Positions 1 through 13,200 are shown, counted from the stretch's first letter. The stretch: DNA of 64,000 nt from Maylandia zebra (GCF_041146795.1 NC_135182.1:5969509-6033508); one strand, 5' to 3'. The notes: a model not told the origin generated them from the sequence alone. Numbers and translations are program-made.

Positions 1-459
1 TTCGTGGTGGGCTGAAATGTATTCTTTTCCACACTGGCAATGTGTTTAGGGTTATTGTTATGCTTTTAAATGCCAATCAGAAGCTTTCCCAATGGTATTA
101 CGTGATGGTGGCATTTATAATAGACCTGTTGCCGCTGATTTTCTGTCCAGTTTTTGGTTAATTTGGCATACCCCAGCTTTTTCTCAGTTTCCTCCACTTA
201 AAAAATGGTTCTTGACACCCACACTTCAACTGAGACCATTTTTGATGAGTCCTTGGTGAACAGTAGATGGGTGAACTGGAAGCCTAGATGCCTTTCTCCA
301 GTCCTTTTTCAAATAATTGCTGGATTTTTTCCCCCCTATTTTATAAGGACGTGACTTTCAGATACTGTTCATCTGCTATACACTTTTTTTCCTAAGGTCT
401 CACGCATGTCTTGGTCCCTCCAGTGATGCATAGAACATATTATACTACAACCTGGTATA
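1..459. other. Non-coding stretch, probably intron of rnf17, no recognised gene
   Basis: No supported exon. The sequence reads like a decayed interspersed repeat: in reverse complement it gives broken coding-like text with stops. I cannot name the family. It ends in the left arm of a perfect inverted repeat (441-458). Confidence 0.4.
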
Positions 460-1511
460 TACCAGGTTAGGGCTGGGCGAGATATAGAGTTTTTTTAAAA
501 TATCGATATATTTTCATGCGAGATATAAGATGTGACAATATCGTTTATATCGATATAGTCTATGTTACGTTATAATTATACTTGTTGAGCCGCAGGTTTG
601 CCTCTTTCGTCCACTTTTGTCTCTACGCTGCGTTACTCGGCCTCGCCTCTCCTTCACTAAACACAACTCCCCCTCCTCCCCCATAGCTTCACCTGCAGGC
701 AATGACAAGATGAAAGCGGAAAATCTCCGTTAGCGAGTTACCGCGGATCGCTCCGTGCGTGGGGCTGGACGGCGTCAACGTGTTAGCGAGCTAACCGCGC
801 TAACGAGCTAACCGCGCTAACGACATGCAGCCCACAGGGGCTGCACGGCCTAAAATCCTTTCATTTTCTCAAAAATCGACAGTGCGCCTTATGTATGAAT
901 TCTGGTTGTGCTTACTGACCGCGAACCGATTTTATGTGGAACACAGCGCTCAGCAATCTGTCAAAAAAATGTTTTAATATGACTTTGCTAAGCTACGGAG
1001 CTGCATCGCTTGATGGATTATCGGAGGATTACGGCTACCGAGGAGGAGCCTCGCGGAGTGATACGTACTGTGCTTCAACATAATATTACCGTACTGTGTG
1101 TGTATAAGGACCACAAATGGCACCTGTTCAGAGACGTGGTGCAGCTGTGAAATCTGTCTCTTTGTTGTTATGCTCAGCGTCTATTAGTTTGCATTTTGAC
1201 TGCACAATTGTGAGCTTTTTGTTATGCACAAAAACAACATTGTTTTATTTTATTTATGGACCATGATTATTTAATAAATGCTGATAATTTATTTTTGAGT
1301 AATTTCTTCATGTACATCCACGCTGTATGTAAATAAAAGTGCCTGTGTGACATCTGGGACACAGTGTGACTAAGAACTCTCTTTTTGTTCTTAACTTATG
1401 GCTTTAAAAAAAAAATATCGAGATGTATATCTTATATCGCCATCCAGGTAAAAAATACCGAGATATGAATTTTGGGTCATATCGCCCAGCCCTATACCAG
1501 GTTGTAGTATA
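441..1511. repeat. Perfect 18-bp-arm palindrome split by the hAT insertion
   Basis: Arm one is tatactacaacctggtat (441-458). Arm two, ataccaggttgtagtata, is recovered by joining 459-467 to 1503-1511 after removing the element and one target-site copy. The pre-insertion palindrome was 36 bp with no spacer. Confidence 0.75.
468..1494. mobile_element. Non-autonomous hAT-type element, 1,027 bp
   Basis: Ends are TAGGGCTGGGCGA and its inverse, and the element is flanked by the exact 8-bp duplication taccaggt (460-467 and 1495-1502), the hallmark of hAT insertion. Subterminal regions are rich in short atatcg/cgatat motifs. There is no transposase reading frame. It carries a 250-bp internal module (about 850-1110) also found in the element at 3940-4894, and an approximately 85-bp block (about 720-800) that matches the MITE at 8070-8200 in reverse orientation. 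Confidence 0.85.
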
Positions 1512-2279
1512 GTATTTTTACAATAATAGCATTTTAGGACTTGCCTTGTTATCTTTGGCATTTCTTTTCATAGATTCAGTTAAAGAAATAAAGAAATACA
1601 ATTGTTCAACAGGTAACAAAGTCCCTAAAGATACAACTTCAAATCGGTTCTTTGCTAACTGCTATCTGTTATGTATGGACACAACACTGGTTCATCTCTC
1701 TTTAGTTAGGTGCTTTTTTTCCTTTCTTTTTATCTTTTAAATGGTTGGTTCATAGGTTTAATGTTAAGTTGCTCAAGCAAAAAATTTACCCTGAAAATAG
1801 GCAAGTAGAAGGACTGGGCTGAAACTAAGCAAAGAGTGGACAACGTTCAAAGAAAACCTGTGAAAAACCTTCACAAAGCCTGGAGAACTACTGCTGAATA
1901 CTTAAAACCCTACATGAAAATCTGGCTGTTTGAAAGCAAAGCATTACTGTAGTAATGCTCTGTGAGTTTTATTTGCAGCACAATGTATTAGTAAAGGGGT
2001 GGTAATGTGCTACAATAGGATTGTGTTCAAATACGTGGTTGTTCTGTTGTCAAAGCCCTTTGAGGTAACTGTTGTTGTGATTTGGGTGCAATATAAATAG
2101 AATTTATATGGCATTAAAACATATACACATTGTGGTTACACATATGTAAGTACACATATATCCTGAAATATGGGCAAAAGAAGATTCAATAGAGATTCAT
2201 TAATTTTCAGTGCACTGCTGGTGCCATCTGTATTGCCTTTAATTTTTGAAGGCATGTTAACTTGTGACATTTGTTGTAG

Positions 2280-5200
2280 CCTGGCTCAGTCCCCACCCAA
2301 AAGCTACCAGCCAGGCAGGTTTGGTAGAAAGTCTCACTTGAAACGTCCAGATGGCAGAAACAGCAGGTGTATTCCACGCAGTGACAAAATCCACACCCCA
2401 CCAAAGCAGCGCCAGCAGAGTCCAAGAGCTAACAGTCCATCATCACGAGGCTCCTCTCCAAGCCCAAGATCTCGTTGCAGGTTCAACCTTTCTCGCCACA
2501 GCTCAGCTTCAGACCTTGGAAGCCCAGATGTGATTATTGAGGACTTTTTAGATGAGGGACAAGGTGTGTTGCTTTGTTGTTAGTACATTCTTTACATTGA
2601 TTTTCTTAAATGATGTTTGAGCCAAATAGAATCTTAAAATGGAGGCAAAAGAGAAGCTTTAATCTATTTTGAAATGTTTCCTGTAGCCCTCCCTCCAACT
2701 GGGCCTGAACTGGCCAGTGACAAACTAAGAATTAACAGGAGAAGAAAACATCAGTTCTCTGCTACTAAGAGAAGTGGTAAGGAATTGTTATATAGTGTTA
2801 TATCGTTATAAAGATAAAGTCAATATAAGTAGATCAATAAGCATAATGTCAACCAGCAAAAAAACAGTTGTCCTACCACACATCATTTAAAATTAACTGG
2901 TACATGCTCTAAATTAGACAAACCATTTGTTGTCTGTTTTTAGCAGTCACACAGTGGGTGGTGGTAACCCACATTGTGAATCCAAGTCAGTTCTATGTCC
3001 AGTCTGTGGCTGAGAGGAGAGAAAGTGAGATCCTTTCAGACAAAATCAACCAACTCTGCAGTGGAGATGGTTGCAGCTTCACTGCAAAGGACACAGTGGA
3101 AACAGGTTTGTGTATGTGTGTGTGTGCACTTCGGTTTGTGTGAAAATTTTACATTTCAGTTTAAACATATTTGAGCGGTGCTATATTATAGTGTTTGTAA
3201 TAATAGCAGTATAAATTTTTTACACGATATAAGAATGCCATATTGTTTTTCTATCACAATGCCATTTTACGTGCCTTAGTGCAAACAACAACAATATATG
3301 CTCAGACAGTAGTGTGGAGCTTATATAGGAGAGAGCAGCGTGTCAGGATTTATGAAGTGAATGGTTCATGAGAATACTTTTTAATCAAAGCTAGATAATG
3401 TAAATTGTTCCGTAAACTGTTAATGAGTTAAGGTAACAAAGTGGCATTGAATTTAATTGTGCTCCCTTGGAAAATGTTTGTACTGTAAGAATAAAAATGA
3501 CTTGACAGTTAATGCAATAATTTAGGAATTTTGTAATTTGTGAACTAATTACTATTGGTTTGATATTGGGTGGAGAAAAATACATTGCAAATCATTTTAT
3601 TATACTTCGGTGGTAAAAGACTAATGTCGTCACCCTGCCAGGAGAATGAACAGCTGGGAGAAAATTTGAGAACGAGGCAACATTGGATTTTCAAATTGGT
3701 ACCATTAGTGCATCTCTTAAAAATCTTGGATGAGTTCAAATCTCAGTTAGTTCGACCTCAAGGTCGGAGGTCATCTGCATGTGATAACTCACGGAAGTCA
3801 CCTAGGATTTTCAAATTTATGCCATCAATGCACCTACTAGTAGGCAGAGGGGTTGCACTGGCAGCTTTCAATATTTTTTTTTTATCTTGCTTCCTTGTTC
3901 CCTTTTTGATTATGCTTGAGTTTTCCATATACTGAGAATTAGGGCTGGGCCATATCATACCATTCACGGTAATACCGGTGTAATGTTGGGCAACGATAGG
4001 AAAATGAAATATCGCGATAGAATATGGGTAAAACACACATACGCATTGCCTTTGTTTACATACGCACATGGCGGCGATGCAGAATGAGAAGAGCAAAAGT
4101 GGATCGTTAAATGAAACGGATGAACCAGAATTGGTTTGTAAAAATGCTGCAACTTCAGTGGTGTGGAACTGGTTTGGCTTTCATCCGTCAGATACACAAC
4201 AAAGCACTATTTTTGGTAGAGCATGCTAGCGGGCCGTCGTTATTACCGTGTTTTTTTTTTGTTTTTTTGGAAAATATGGCACACTTAAAATCAATCCTTT
4301 GATTTTTCTGAAAATTGACAGTGTCCTTTATAATCTCGTGTGCCTTATGTATGAATTCTGGTTGTGTTTACTGACCTGGAAACGATTTTATGTGCTACAC
4401 GGCACTTGAAAATCTGTCAAATGTTTCAGTACAACTTTGCTAAGCTACGAAGCCGGACCGCTTGATGGATTGTCGGAGCATTACGGTTACCGTAATCAGG
4501 CGCCTCGCGGAGTGATACGTACTTCGCTTCAACATAATATTACCGTATTGTGTGTGTGTATAACCCGTTTTTAAGTTTTGTGGATATTATACATGGTTAT
4601 GCTGAGGATATGTTGGCCAGTTTCCACTGGAAATGCCTTTTGGTTAAACTGTCGGCAAGGAATTTGCATTTGCACTGTTAATTTTTATATAACTTTAATG
4701 CACTTAAAAAAGCTTAAAAAAAAGCTGCTTGTTTAAGTGAAAATACATTGATGTTCTTCTTTTTTTTGGACTAATAAAGTTGTGGAGTTGTAAAGTATTT
4801 TGTCTAGTGTCAATTATATCATCAGTTATATCGTTATCGCAAATTTTCAAATGTATATCGTGATAAATATTTTTGGTCATATCGCCGTGCTCTACTGAGA
4901 ATGCATCAAGCCATACTTTTAATTCAGAATGGCTATAGAAATCGTCATGTTTGTTTGTTTGTTTTCTTTGATTTACGGTTTCTCTGCAGAATCCTTGATC
5001 TGTGTAAAGTGGAACGAGGGCCACTGGTGTCGGGCTAGAGTGGTCGAAGTCTTGCAGAAAGGCTCTTTAGAGCCTGTGAAAACCTGTGCAGTCACCCAGC
5101 TGGCTAGTATCCGAGTTTTCTTCCTTGATCATGGACTCACAAAAAGCATCACCATAAATAGGTACACACACACGCACTGCAGTAAACGTAGAACCCCAAT

Positions 5201-8200
5201 TCCCCCAAGAAACTGGGACATTGTAGAAGATTATTTTGACTCTGTGTGTTGTTCATTTCTTTTTCATCAGAGAAGTGGCACATAAGTATACTATGTTTGA
5301 AGTTGTCTGTTCTTAGCTTTAGTTAATTCTGTATTGTTTGGATGAATTTACCAGCGAAGACGAGGCTACTGAGGCTTCACTGAGTGCTGTGAACAACCAG
5401 CTGAGAAAAGTGGGTAGAGCCGTAAAAAATGACTTGGCTCACTTTGCCCCAATGGTCATCAGATGTTCACTCAAGGACCTGGTGCCTTATGATGTGGTAA
5501 GACTGCGGAAATTTATAGACGGATATAGAATTTGTATTTTGAAGAATACTTTCTTGGAAGGTCGATATAGTAAAAGCTCCTTTTTCTTAAGTTTCACGTG
5601 CCAGTATTTCAAAAAGTACAAGAAAGAACCTAAATATGCTTTTTATGAGATATTTCTAATGAAGGAAAACAGTGAGTGTTTATTATCATTATTATTATTA
5701 AAAGTTCTATTCCCAGTGAAAGATGATACTAGTTTTTCATTGCTTCTTGAAATGTTAGTTGTATTTTTTATTGTGGATAAATATTGTCTGTGTGTGTGTG
5801 TGTGTGTGGCACAGACAAAGGGCTGGAGTAAAGAGGCACAGGTTGAATTCCGCAATGTGGTTGGCTCTGCAGCAGTGGAGATGCGGCCTTTGGGTCAGGA
5901 CCGAGAGTCTTTGTTGGTAGACCTGCGGAAAGCTCCCGTGGAACAGTTCAGCTCCAGTGTATTCCTCTCTATCAGAGAGTATCTTGTTTTCATTGAAGTA
6001 GCCAGGTACCCATAAATGTCATATAACCCAAACCCATAAGAATTAAATGTTATTCATTAGGACTGAATATAAATTTATTTTGAAGCTCTGTCACGAAAAT
6101 GGCCTAAACTTGTCTATGTTTCCCCCAAAAACTGCTCATAGGTTTTATTCTCCAGTGACGCTGAGCAGGAAGCCTCTGCTGTACTACCCTCCTGTATATC
6201 CCAAGATTAACAGCGAGATCAGTGCTATGGTGTGCCATATCAACAACCCTGCTAACTTCTACATCAACCTGGTACTACACATGAACATGAATAAATATGT
6301 AATGTCCTCCAATTAATTCCAGATGCCAGCAATATAATTTAAATAAAAAAAATACACAAATTGCATTGCGTGGGGGGGGAAAAATTATTAGGGGTGCAAC
6401 AATACACGTATCGATATTGAACCGTTCGATATGGTGCTTTCGGTTCGGTACGCATATGTATCGAACAATACAAAATTTTTTATTTATTTCATCAACTTTC
6501 TTCTGACGATGCTGTCTGTGTTGAGCGCTCAGTGGATCTGCACTGTTGGGTGCAGATCCACTGAGCGCAGCGCAAGCTAGCAAGACAGAAGCTAAGCCCG
6601 TTGCAACATGCCAACTGCCTCAACGCTACCCAAAATTGAACCTCCCCCACCCTCATTCAGATCTGGCCTTTGGACCTATTTTGGTTTTCATGTGAAGTAT
6701 GACCCTGATGGTAAGCGCGTCATGGACAAAAGTAAAACAGTATGTTGGATGTGCCACGCAATGCTCAATAGCTAGGTTTCATTTGACGTAGACGTGACGT
6801 CGACGTAAAGCGCGAAATTTGACTGGCGGTCGGAAGTGAAAAAGATAAGCGCAAAATCACAGACAGACAGTACGCAAAATGCCTATGTCCTGTTGTGTTT
6901 ACGGATGCTCCAGTAGGTCGACCAGAGAAACTGATAAACGGTATTTTAGGGTACCAAAAATAGCCCAACGAAGAGGAGAAAAATGGAAAATTCTAACCGA
7001 AAAACGTAGGAAAAAATGGATTTTAAATTTACGTTTACAGTCGGGAGGAGCAGAGTCTGCCAATGCCCGTGTCTGCAGCGACCACTTCGTCAGAGGTAAT
7101 GTTATGTTTGCAAACGAACTTATTAGCATTAGGTTGTCGTTAAATTCTCGTTTACTTAGTGCTTTTAAGTTAGTAGTCTAATATTGACTTGATTGGGACT
7201 ATAGGCTGCCCAAGTGCTTTGGATGACGAAGAGTCGGAGGACTGGGCTCCGACGGTCAATCTCGGCTACGAACGAAAACCCAGATCGGAATCAGTTCTCA
7301 AACGAGAGAAAAGAATGAAGCTTAAGGCAGAACAGCATCGATGTGCAGAGGCGATTTTGGATATGCAACAGACGGCTGAGAGCCCGGATTTGAGCCTAGT
7401 GACAGTGGAGAACAGGCTACTAACCCTGCCATACAATTGCAATGAGCTGCAATCACTTCTCCATCCTCCTTTGCAATTACCCAAGTCTTCAGAGGTGTCT
7501 CGTTAGACCGCTGAGAATGGTTTACCTTGAAACAAACAACTGTCACTCTAACGAAGTCCTAAGGATGTGGCATGTTTGTTGACGTTAAAGCCGCTACCGC
7601 TAACTGTTAGCGTGTTTAAGATAAAGCAATATAAGAACAAACACTCACCCTTGCAAACACCAAACTGTATCCATCACGGAGACGTTTTGTTCCAAGGTTG
7701 TGGACCCACCCGCTGACAAAAAAATTGTACGCCTCCAGACTCTTGAAAGCTTTCATTTGCTGCCTAGTGTAGTAAGAAGTCTGGAGGACCAAGTAGTTGG
7801 TGATATCCACAGCCTCGATAGTAGGCAAATCCTTTACTTCTGTGGTGTATTCGGACATTTTCAAAGAATACGGATCACGTCCGATATATTTTTTAACTAT
7901 CTGTTTATATCTCTCCCGAGAAACGGGGTCTAAAGTTGCACAATAGCTGCTCTCCTGACTCTCCACAGTGTCCTCCATGTTTACTTCCGCCCTCCACTCA
8001 AAAATCGCGCTGCCTCCGCACGTCATCAGAACCACGTGACCGCAACCCAACTATTGGTGGGAACTAGTGTGTCAGCGCAGTTAGCTTGTTAACGTGTTGA
8101 TGCCGCCCAGACCCACGCACGGGGCGATCCGCGGTAACTCATTAACAGAGATTTGCCACGTTATGGCGTTAATGTAATTTTAATGAGATTAACGCTGACA

Positions 8201-10184
8201 GAACTAGTGGGAACACAACGAATATGACTGCGCATATACGCCAACATCATCCTAGTGCAAAGACAAGTGGAAGCAGACCAAAACAACAAACACGCATGCT
8301 ACAAACTTTACCCGAGTCATTTAGACAGCCGTTAGCACAGGATTCTCCTTATGGGGGACCTGATATGTTTAATATGCTGCTGAGAATATAGCCCAGAAGA
8401 AGCGGATAGTATAGCTTTTATTTTGGAAAGAGCCATTTCTCTGTAATAAACTCTCTTTTCCAAAGATGAGTGATTTTTCGATCAGATAGATTTATTTTAT
8501 AGAGACAGAGATAGCATTTTGAATTTTTCCCACACTTATTGGTTAACTGAATCTATCTTCCAACATCGCCACCAGGTTGACAACATGGAGTTCATGTTGC
8601 TCTCAGCCAAGCTTCAAGAGTTCTACAATGATCTTGCATTGCTTGAAGAAGACAAGCTCAGCATCTACTGCCCTGTGATTGGACAATCCTGTGTTGCCCG
8701 TTTAGATGATAAGCTGTGGTACAGAGCTCAGGTGACAGGTAAGTGTGTGGGTGAGCATGTCAAAGATTGAATAAATGTTTTTACCTGTTTACCATACCTA
8801 TTATTTAGCACTTCTTAGTGGTCTGATATAATAATGTAGTAGGAAGTAGTACTTTTCCCAATATCTCATTTGATATTACTGTGTTGCTTCCACAGTCCGC
8901 CTTCTAGAATGCAGGTTGCATTACCACACATTTGGTAAGAGAAGAGAGAGACCAATAAGTTTATGTCCCTCTTCTCAGCTGTACAAGTAAAATGGCAGAA
9001 AATCGTACTAAACCCTGTCCCACACAGCATTAAATTATTTGGGCTTTTGTAATCTGTAATTAGTGGACATAAGTGTTTGAAAAGCAGGTGAACAGATAAA
9101 ATGGTGCTAAATCTACATTTTCTATTTTTCATAATTTGTTAAACAGCTGCATAGTTAAAACATGCACTGTTACAAGTTTTAAAAAAATGACAACTGAATG
9201 TTAATCAGAAAGACTTGTTTATTTAACAGCAGCAGCATTTTTGTTAGCAAAACAAAAACAATTCCGTGGTTCTCATCCTCGACTGGAGTTAATTTTGGTT
9301 AGGTTAAAACTTTGGAACTATTCGGTTGAGTCAGTAAGCATTTGGCTTTGTTAAAACAACGGAAACATTTACAGAAAATGATTATAAGTGTGCATGCTAC
9401 TAGTTAAGGCTGTCGAGGTTGTGGGTTTTCATTTTAGGCTGTTGGTATTGGGGTTTGCCATGTAACATCATGCAAAAATGACTCAAGATTGATCTCACAT
9501 TGGATGTGTTCTAAGCATCGGTTGCTACAGGAAAATGGCTGGCAGTGGTTTCTGGCTCTTCCTTAGTTGCATAGAAAATGCTGCACCAAAGACTTGTGAT
9601 TCTTTGGTTGTTAGCAGATTGCCATGCAATTTTTCAGGCTGCAAATACTTGTTATCGACTAGCAGAACCATTGTTTTCTCATGAAGATATTTCTTCATAC
9701 ATAATTTTTTTTTCCACTTAATCTTCAACCTTTTCTTAAACCTTTGTTCAGCAAAACATTTTTATTTATTTTTTTGCTGTACACTATTGTAACTGTTTGT
9801 CTGTGTGTGTCTGTGTAGGGCATCCAGGAGGAAGAAAAGTGGAGGTTCAGTTTGTTGACTTAGGCAACAGGAAAATCTTGTCAGTCAGCGACTTGAGGAA
9901 GATCAAAGATGAGTTCTTTGCCCTTCCTGCAAGGGTGAGACCACAGAATTTTATGTATTTTTTGTTTTTTAATTATTATTCATTATCGGAATTTATTGCA
10001 TGTAAACAGAATCTACAGTATCTGTAAGTTGTGAGCAAAAGTAACATACCTAAAAATCATCCAGTAAAATGAGTTCATTTCTTGACTCCAGTTCAGTTCA
10101 ATTAAAATGGTCTAACATGAGGGTGTGTGCTCACTCCTTGATAAGGTTGAAAGTTATCAGTGTTTCCCACATATAGAGTTTAGT

Positions 10185-10218
<34 letters not shown>

Positions 10219-13200
10219 GATTGCATTTATATAGCGCTTTTCGAGACCCTCAAAGCGCTTTGGGTGGGCTGGTCTGGTGTATTTGCCACCTTATTTTGGC
10301 ATTTTGTTTAATATTTTATCATAAAATGAAAATGTACGTGTATTTGTTTATATTGTGTTAAAATTTTGAATAGCGTTGGGTTAAGTCAACAGGAAATGAC
10401 TTCCTGTGTGCAGGCAATCAACTGCTGTTTGTCTGATGTGATTCCTGTGGATGGAGAGTCTTGGACCGATGCGTGTACTAACAGATTCATCAGCCTAGCC
10501 AACCAAAAACTGGTTACTATTATAGCTACAGGTACTGTTAATTGAAGTGTAAAACATAAGTTCCTCTGTAAACATAGCACACAAAAAAGCCATTTATGTC
10601 ATCTTTTGTTGTGTGTATGCTCCTTCCAGGACAAGGCCCTAAGTCTGAGCCTCTCCCAGTCAAACTGTTTCAAGGTGAAGTGAATGAGCCACTAACCAGC
10701 ATTGCTGAACTGCTGGTCAAAGAGGAGCTGGCCTGCTTCAAAGAGAGGTTAGTTCTCCCAAGTTTGATATAGAACTTGCAATAGAAAGTGTTCATGATAA
10801 ATAAGGGCATTCATTTGATTAGCGGGTAAATGTTTCCAACAAATTGCTCATAATGAAATGATTGTAAACTTAGAATTAATCAATTAAAAATGGGTACTGG
10901 GTAGTCGAAGCTGCCATGTTAACCCAAATCTTGAATACAGTGGCTTAGATGGACATCACCATTGCCCCTAATCATGGCTCATGTATGTGGCTACAGACCA
11001 GCCACATAGCACGCCAAAGGCAGAGAAAAAGAGAGCTTGTAGACATTCACTTGCTGTGGAAGCAGATTTTAATTAGAGATATGAGGGATCTATGTTTTAC
11101 CATCTGAGAAGGGGCGCCCTTCACCAAAGAAGTGAAAAGGAAAAGAGGCAATGTTACCAGTATCTGGATATAAGGTTATCCTCTTCCTCCTCACCTCTAG
11201 CCTCATCTCATGACCTAACGTCAGAAAAGTTCCATAAATATGCAAATTTATTCCTGATATTGTCTCAATTACTTCATGTCAGCAGAATAAACATGTCTCT
11301 CCTATCTCTGTGCAACTGACAATGAGGTATAACTATAGCTGGTTAGAAGCTAACATTATGCAAGCTAAAGGTCACACTTCTCATCATTACATTCTCACAC
11401 CGCATTAGAGTTTATTCGCTTTCAGTCCAACAACTTTAGATCAAGTTCAAAGAAAGTTTCAGTAACTCCGGCTAAAACTATCAGTAAACGTTACAGTTCT
11501 TTGCTGGAGTTCAGGATATCATCAGCAACTCACCTCAGTATTGCTGTTATTGGACAGAGGTGAGCTGCACAGACTCGTTGACTCACCCCGGGCTCTTCTC
11601 ACAAAGTTTTATAGCCTCCCCCACAGTAAATAGACATGAACACATATTGGCAGATGCGAGGTAAACAGGGGACTGACATTCAACATTCACTAAAGATGAA
11701 CAGCAGCCACCGTAGCTAGGATTATGTTCTTGAGTTCGGAGGGGTAAGAAAACAAACTCAATTAACTGCAGTCAAATGATGCAGTATTTTTCATGCTCTA
11801 ACTTTAAGAATTTAATGTATCTTGTGCTTGTTGTGCCTCTTTATTTATATTTTTTTTGGGGGGTGGGGGGGTTTGTTCTTTGTTTTGTTCCTTACAATCA
11901 ATCATTGCACTTTTCTGCCAATTTAATGTACATTGTTTCCAGTTCACTTAATTTTCTTCTGTCACTGTCCACTTACGTCCCTTCTGATGTAGCCTGAACC
12001 CTAAGAATGCCTGGCCCTCTGGTGATGATTCAGCCATATGGGACCCTCCACTTGAGGTTGGATTAGCAACAGGGCTAGTTGATGTCCCAGACCAAATAAT
12101 CTCTGGAAACCAAAAAGAGGACCCAATTGAGCCTCAGCTGAAGCTCCCTGCCCAACTCAAAGACCTGAAAGTGAGAGTCTGCCATGTCAACTCTCCAAGC
12201 AGCTTCTATGTCCGCTTCGCCCAGTACGACTCTCAGTTCAAAAGGTCAGCTTTGAAAAAGCAAGACGGTCATTATGATTATATCATTTTCTTGAATGAAA
12301 TATTTATACAGATAGGTCATTCATCCAAGAATTATCTGTACTTTTCTATACTCATACAAGAGTATGAGTATAGAAAAGTACAGATAATTTTTTTTTTTTT
12401 TTGCCTGTCCCGTTTGGTTCTTTTGCCATCAGAATTATTGTCTAAAGGCGAAGAAAGATACCCAACGGATTTACTTTACCAAATTGACCATCCCAGACTT
12501 GCCGTAATGGTCTATTTGATTCACCTTTTATTTCTATACTCATACTCAAAATGCTCATTCTTTACTACTTAGTCCTGTTAGCAGTTATTAGTACAATACA
12601 AATAAAACAAAGTACTACATTTGTCATCAGGTTGAGGGCACTAATTATACAGCAATAAAAGGGAATATAAGAACAAAGTTACTAAGAACAGATATAGCTA
12701 AAAGATGAAGTACATAAATGAAATATTGAACCACATATAAAATGGGGACACTAACTACAGTGGGGCAAAAAAGTATTTAGTCAGCCACCGATTGTGCAAG
12801 TTCCCCCACTTAAAATGATGACAGAGGTCAGTAATTTGCACCGGAGGTACACTTCAACTGTGAGAGACAGAATGTGAAAAAAAAATCCATGAATTCACAT
12901 GGTAGGATTTGTAAAGAATTTATTCGTAAATTAGGGTGGAAAATAAGTATTTGGTCACCTCAAACAAGGAAAATCTCTGGCTCTCACAGGCCTGTAACGT
13001 CTTCTGTAAGAAGCTTTTCTGTCCCCCACTCGTTACCTGTATGAATGGCACCTGTTTGAACTCATCATCTGTATAAAAGACACCTGTCCACAGCCTCAAA
13101 CAGTCAGACTCCAAACTCCGCCATGGCCAAGACCAAAGAGCTTTCGAAGGACATCAGGAAAAGTATTGTAGACCTGCACCAGACTGGGAAGAGTAAATCT

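Larger units (their letters stand above)
6770..8052. mobile_element. ISL2EU-like DNA transposon remnant (THAP gene start plus putative YqaJ-type gene start)
   Basis: Weak inverted ends AGCTAGGTTT / AGTTGGGTTG flanked by AT on each side (6768-6769, 8053-8054). A THAP-domain gene start runs inward on the plus strand and a second gene start runs inward on the minus strand. From memory, vertebrate ISL2EU elements encode two proteins, a transposase and a YqaJ-type nuclease. The centre appears deleted, leaving only the two 5' gene ends facing each other. Family assignment is inference; the nested position inside a BED-finger hAT exon is seen directly. Confidence 0.55.
6389..8345 (+). mobile_element. 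Relic of a second hAT family with BED zinc finger, interrupted twice
   Basis: It begins TAGGGGTGCAACAATACACG at 6389. From 6608 the plus strand encodes a BED finger: [15 protein letters not shown], then GLWTYFGF, then the first metal pair VCWMC (about 6740-6755). The finger resumes at about 8205 with [15 protein letters not shown], which supplies the His pair. Between the halves sit two younger insertions (6770-8052 and 8070-8200). Removing both leaves the halves one base out of frame, so the gene was already broken or decayed later. Homologous non-coding sequence may continue to about 8510, but no right terminus is seen. Confidence 0.65.

Noticed and set aside
1574..1612. Possible 39-bp rnf17 exon (ttttcatag before, aacag|GTAAC after)
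   Set aside because: Only one frame is open and it leaves one base over, whereas the next exon at 2280 needs two bases from the previous exon.
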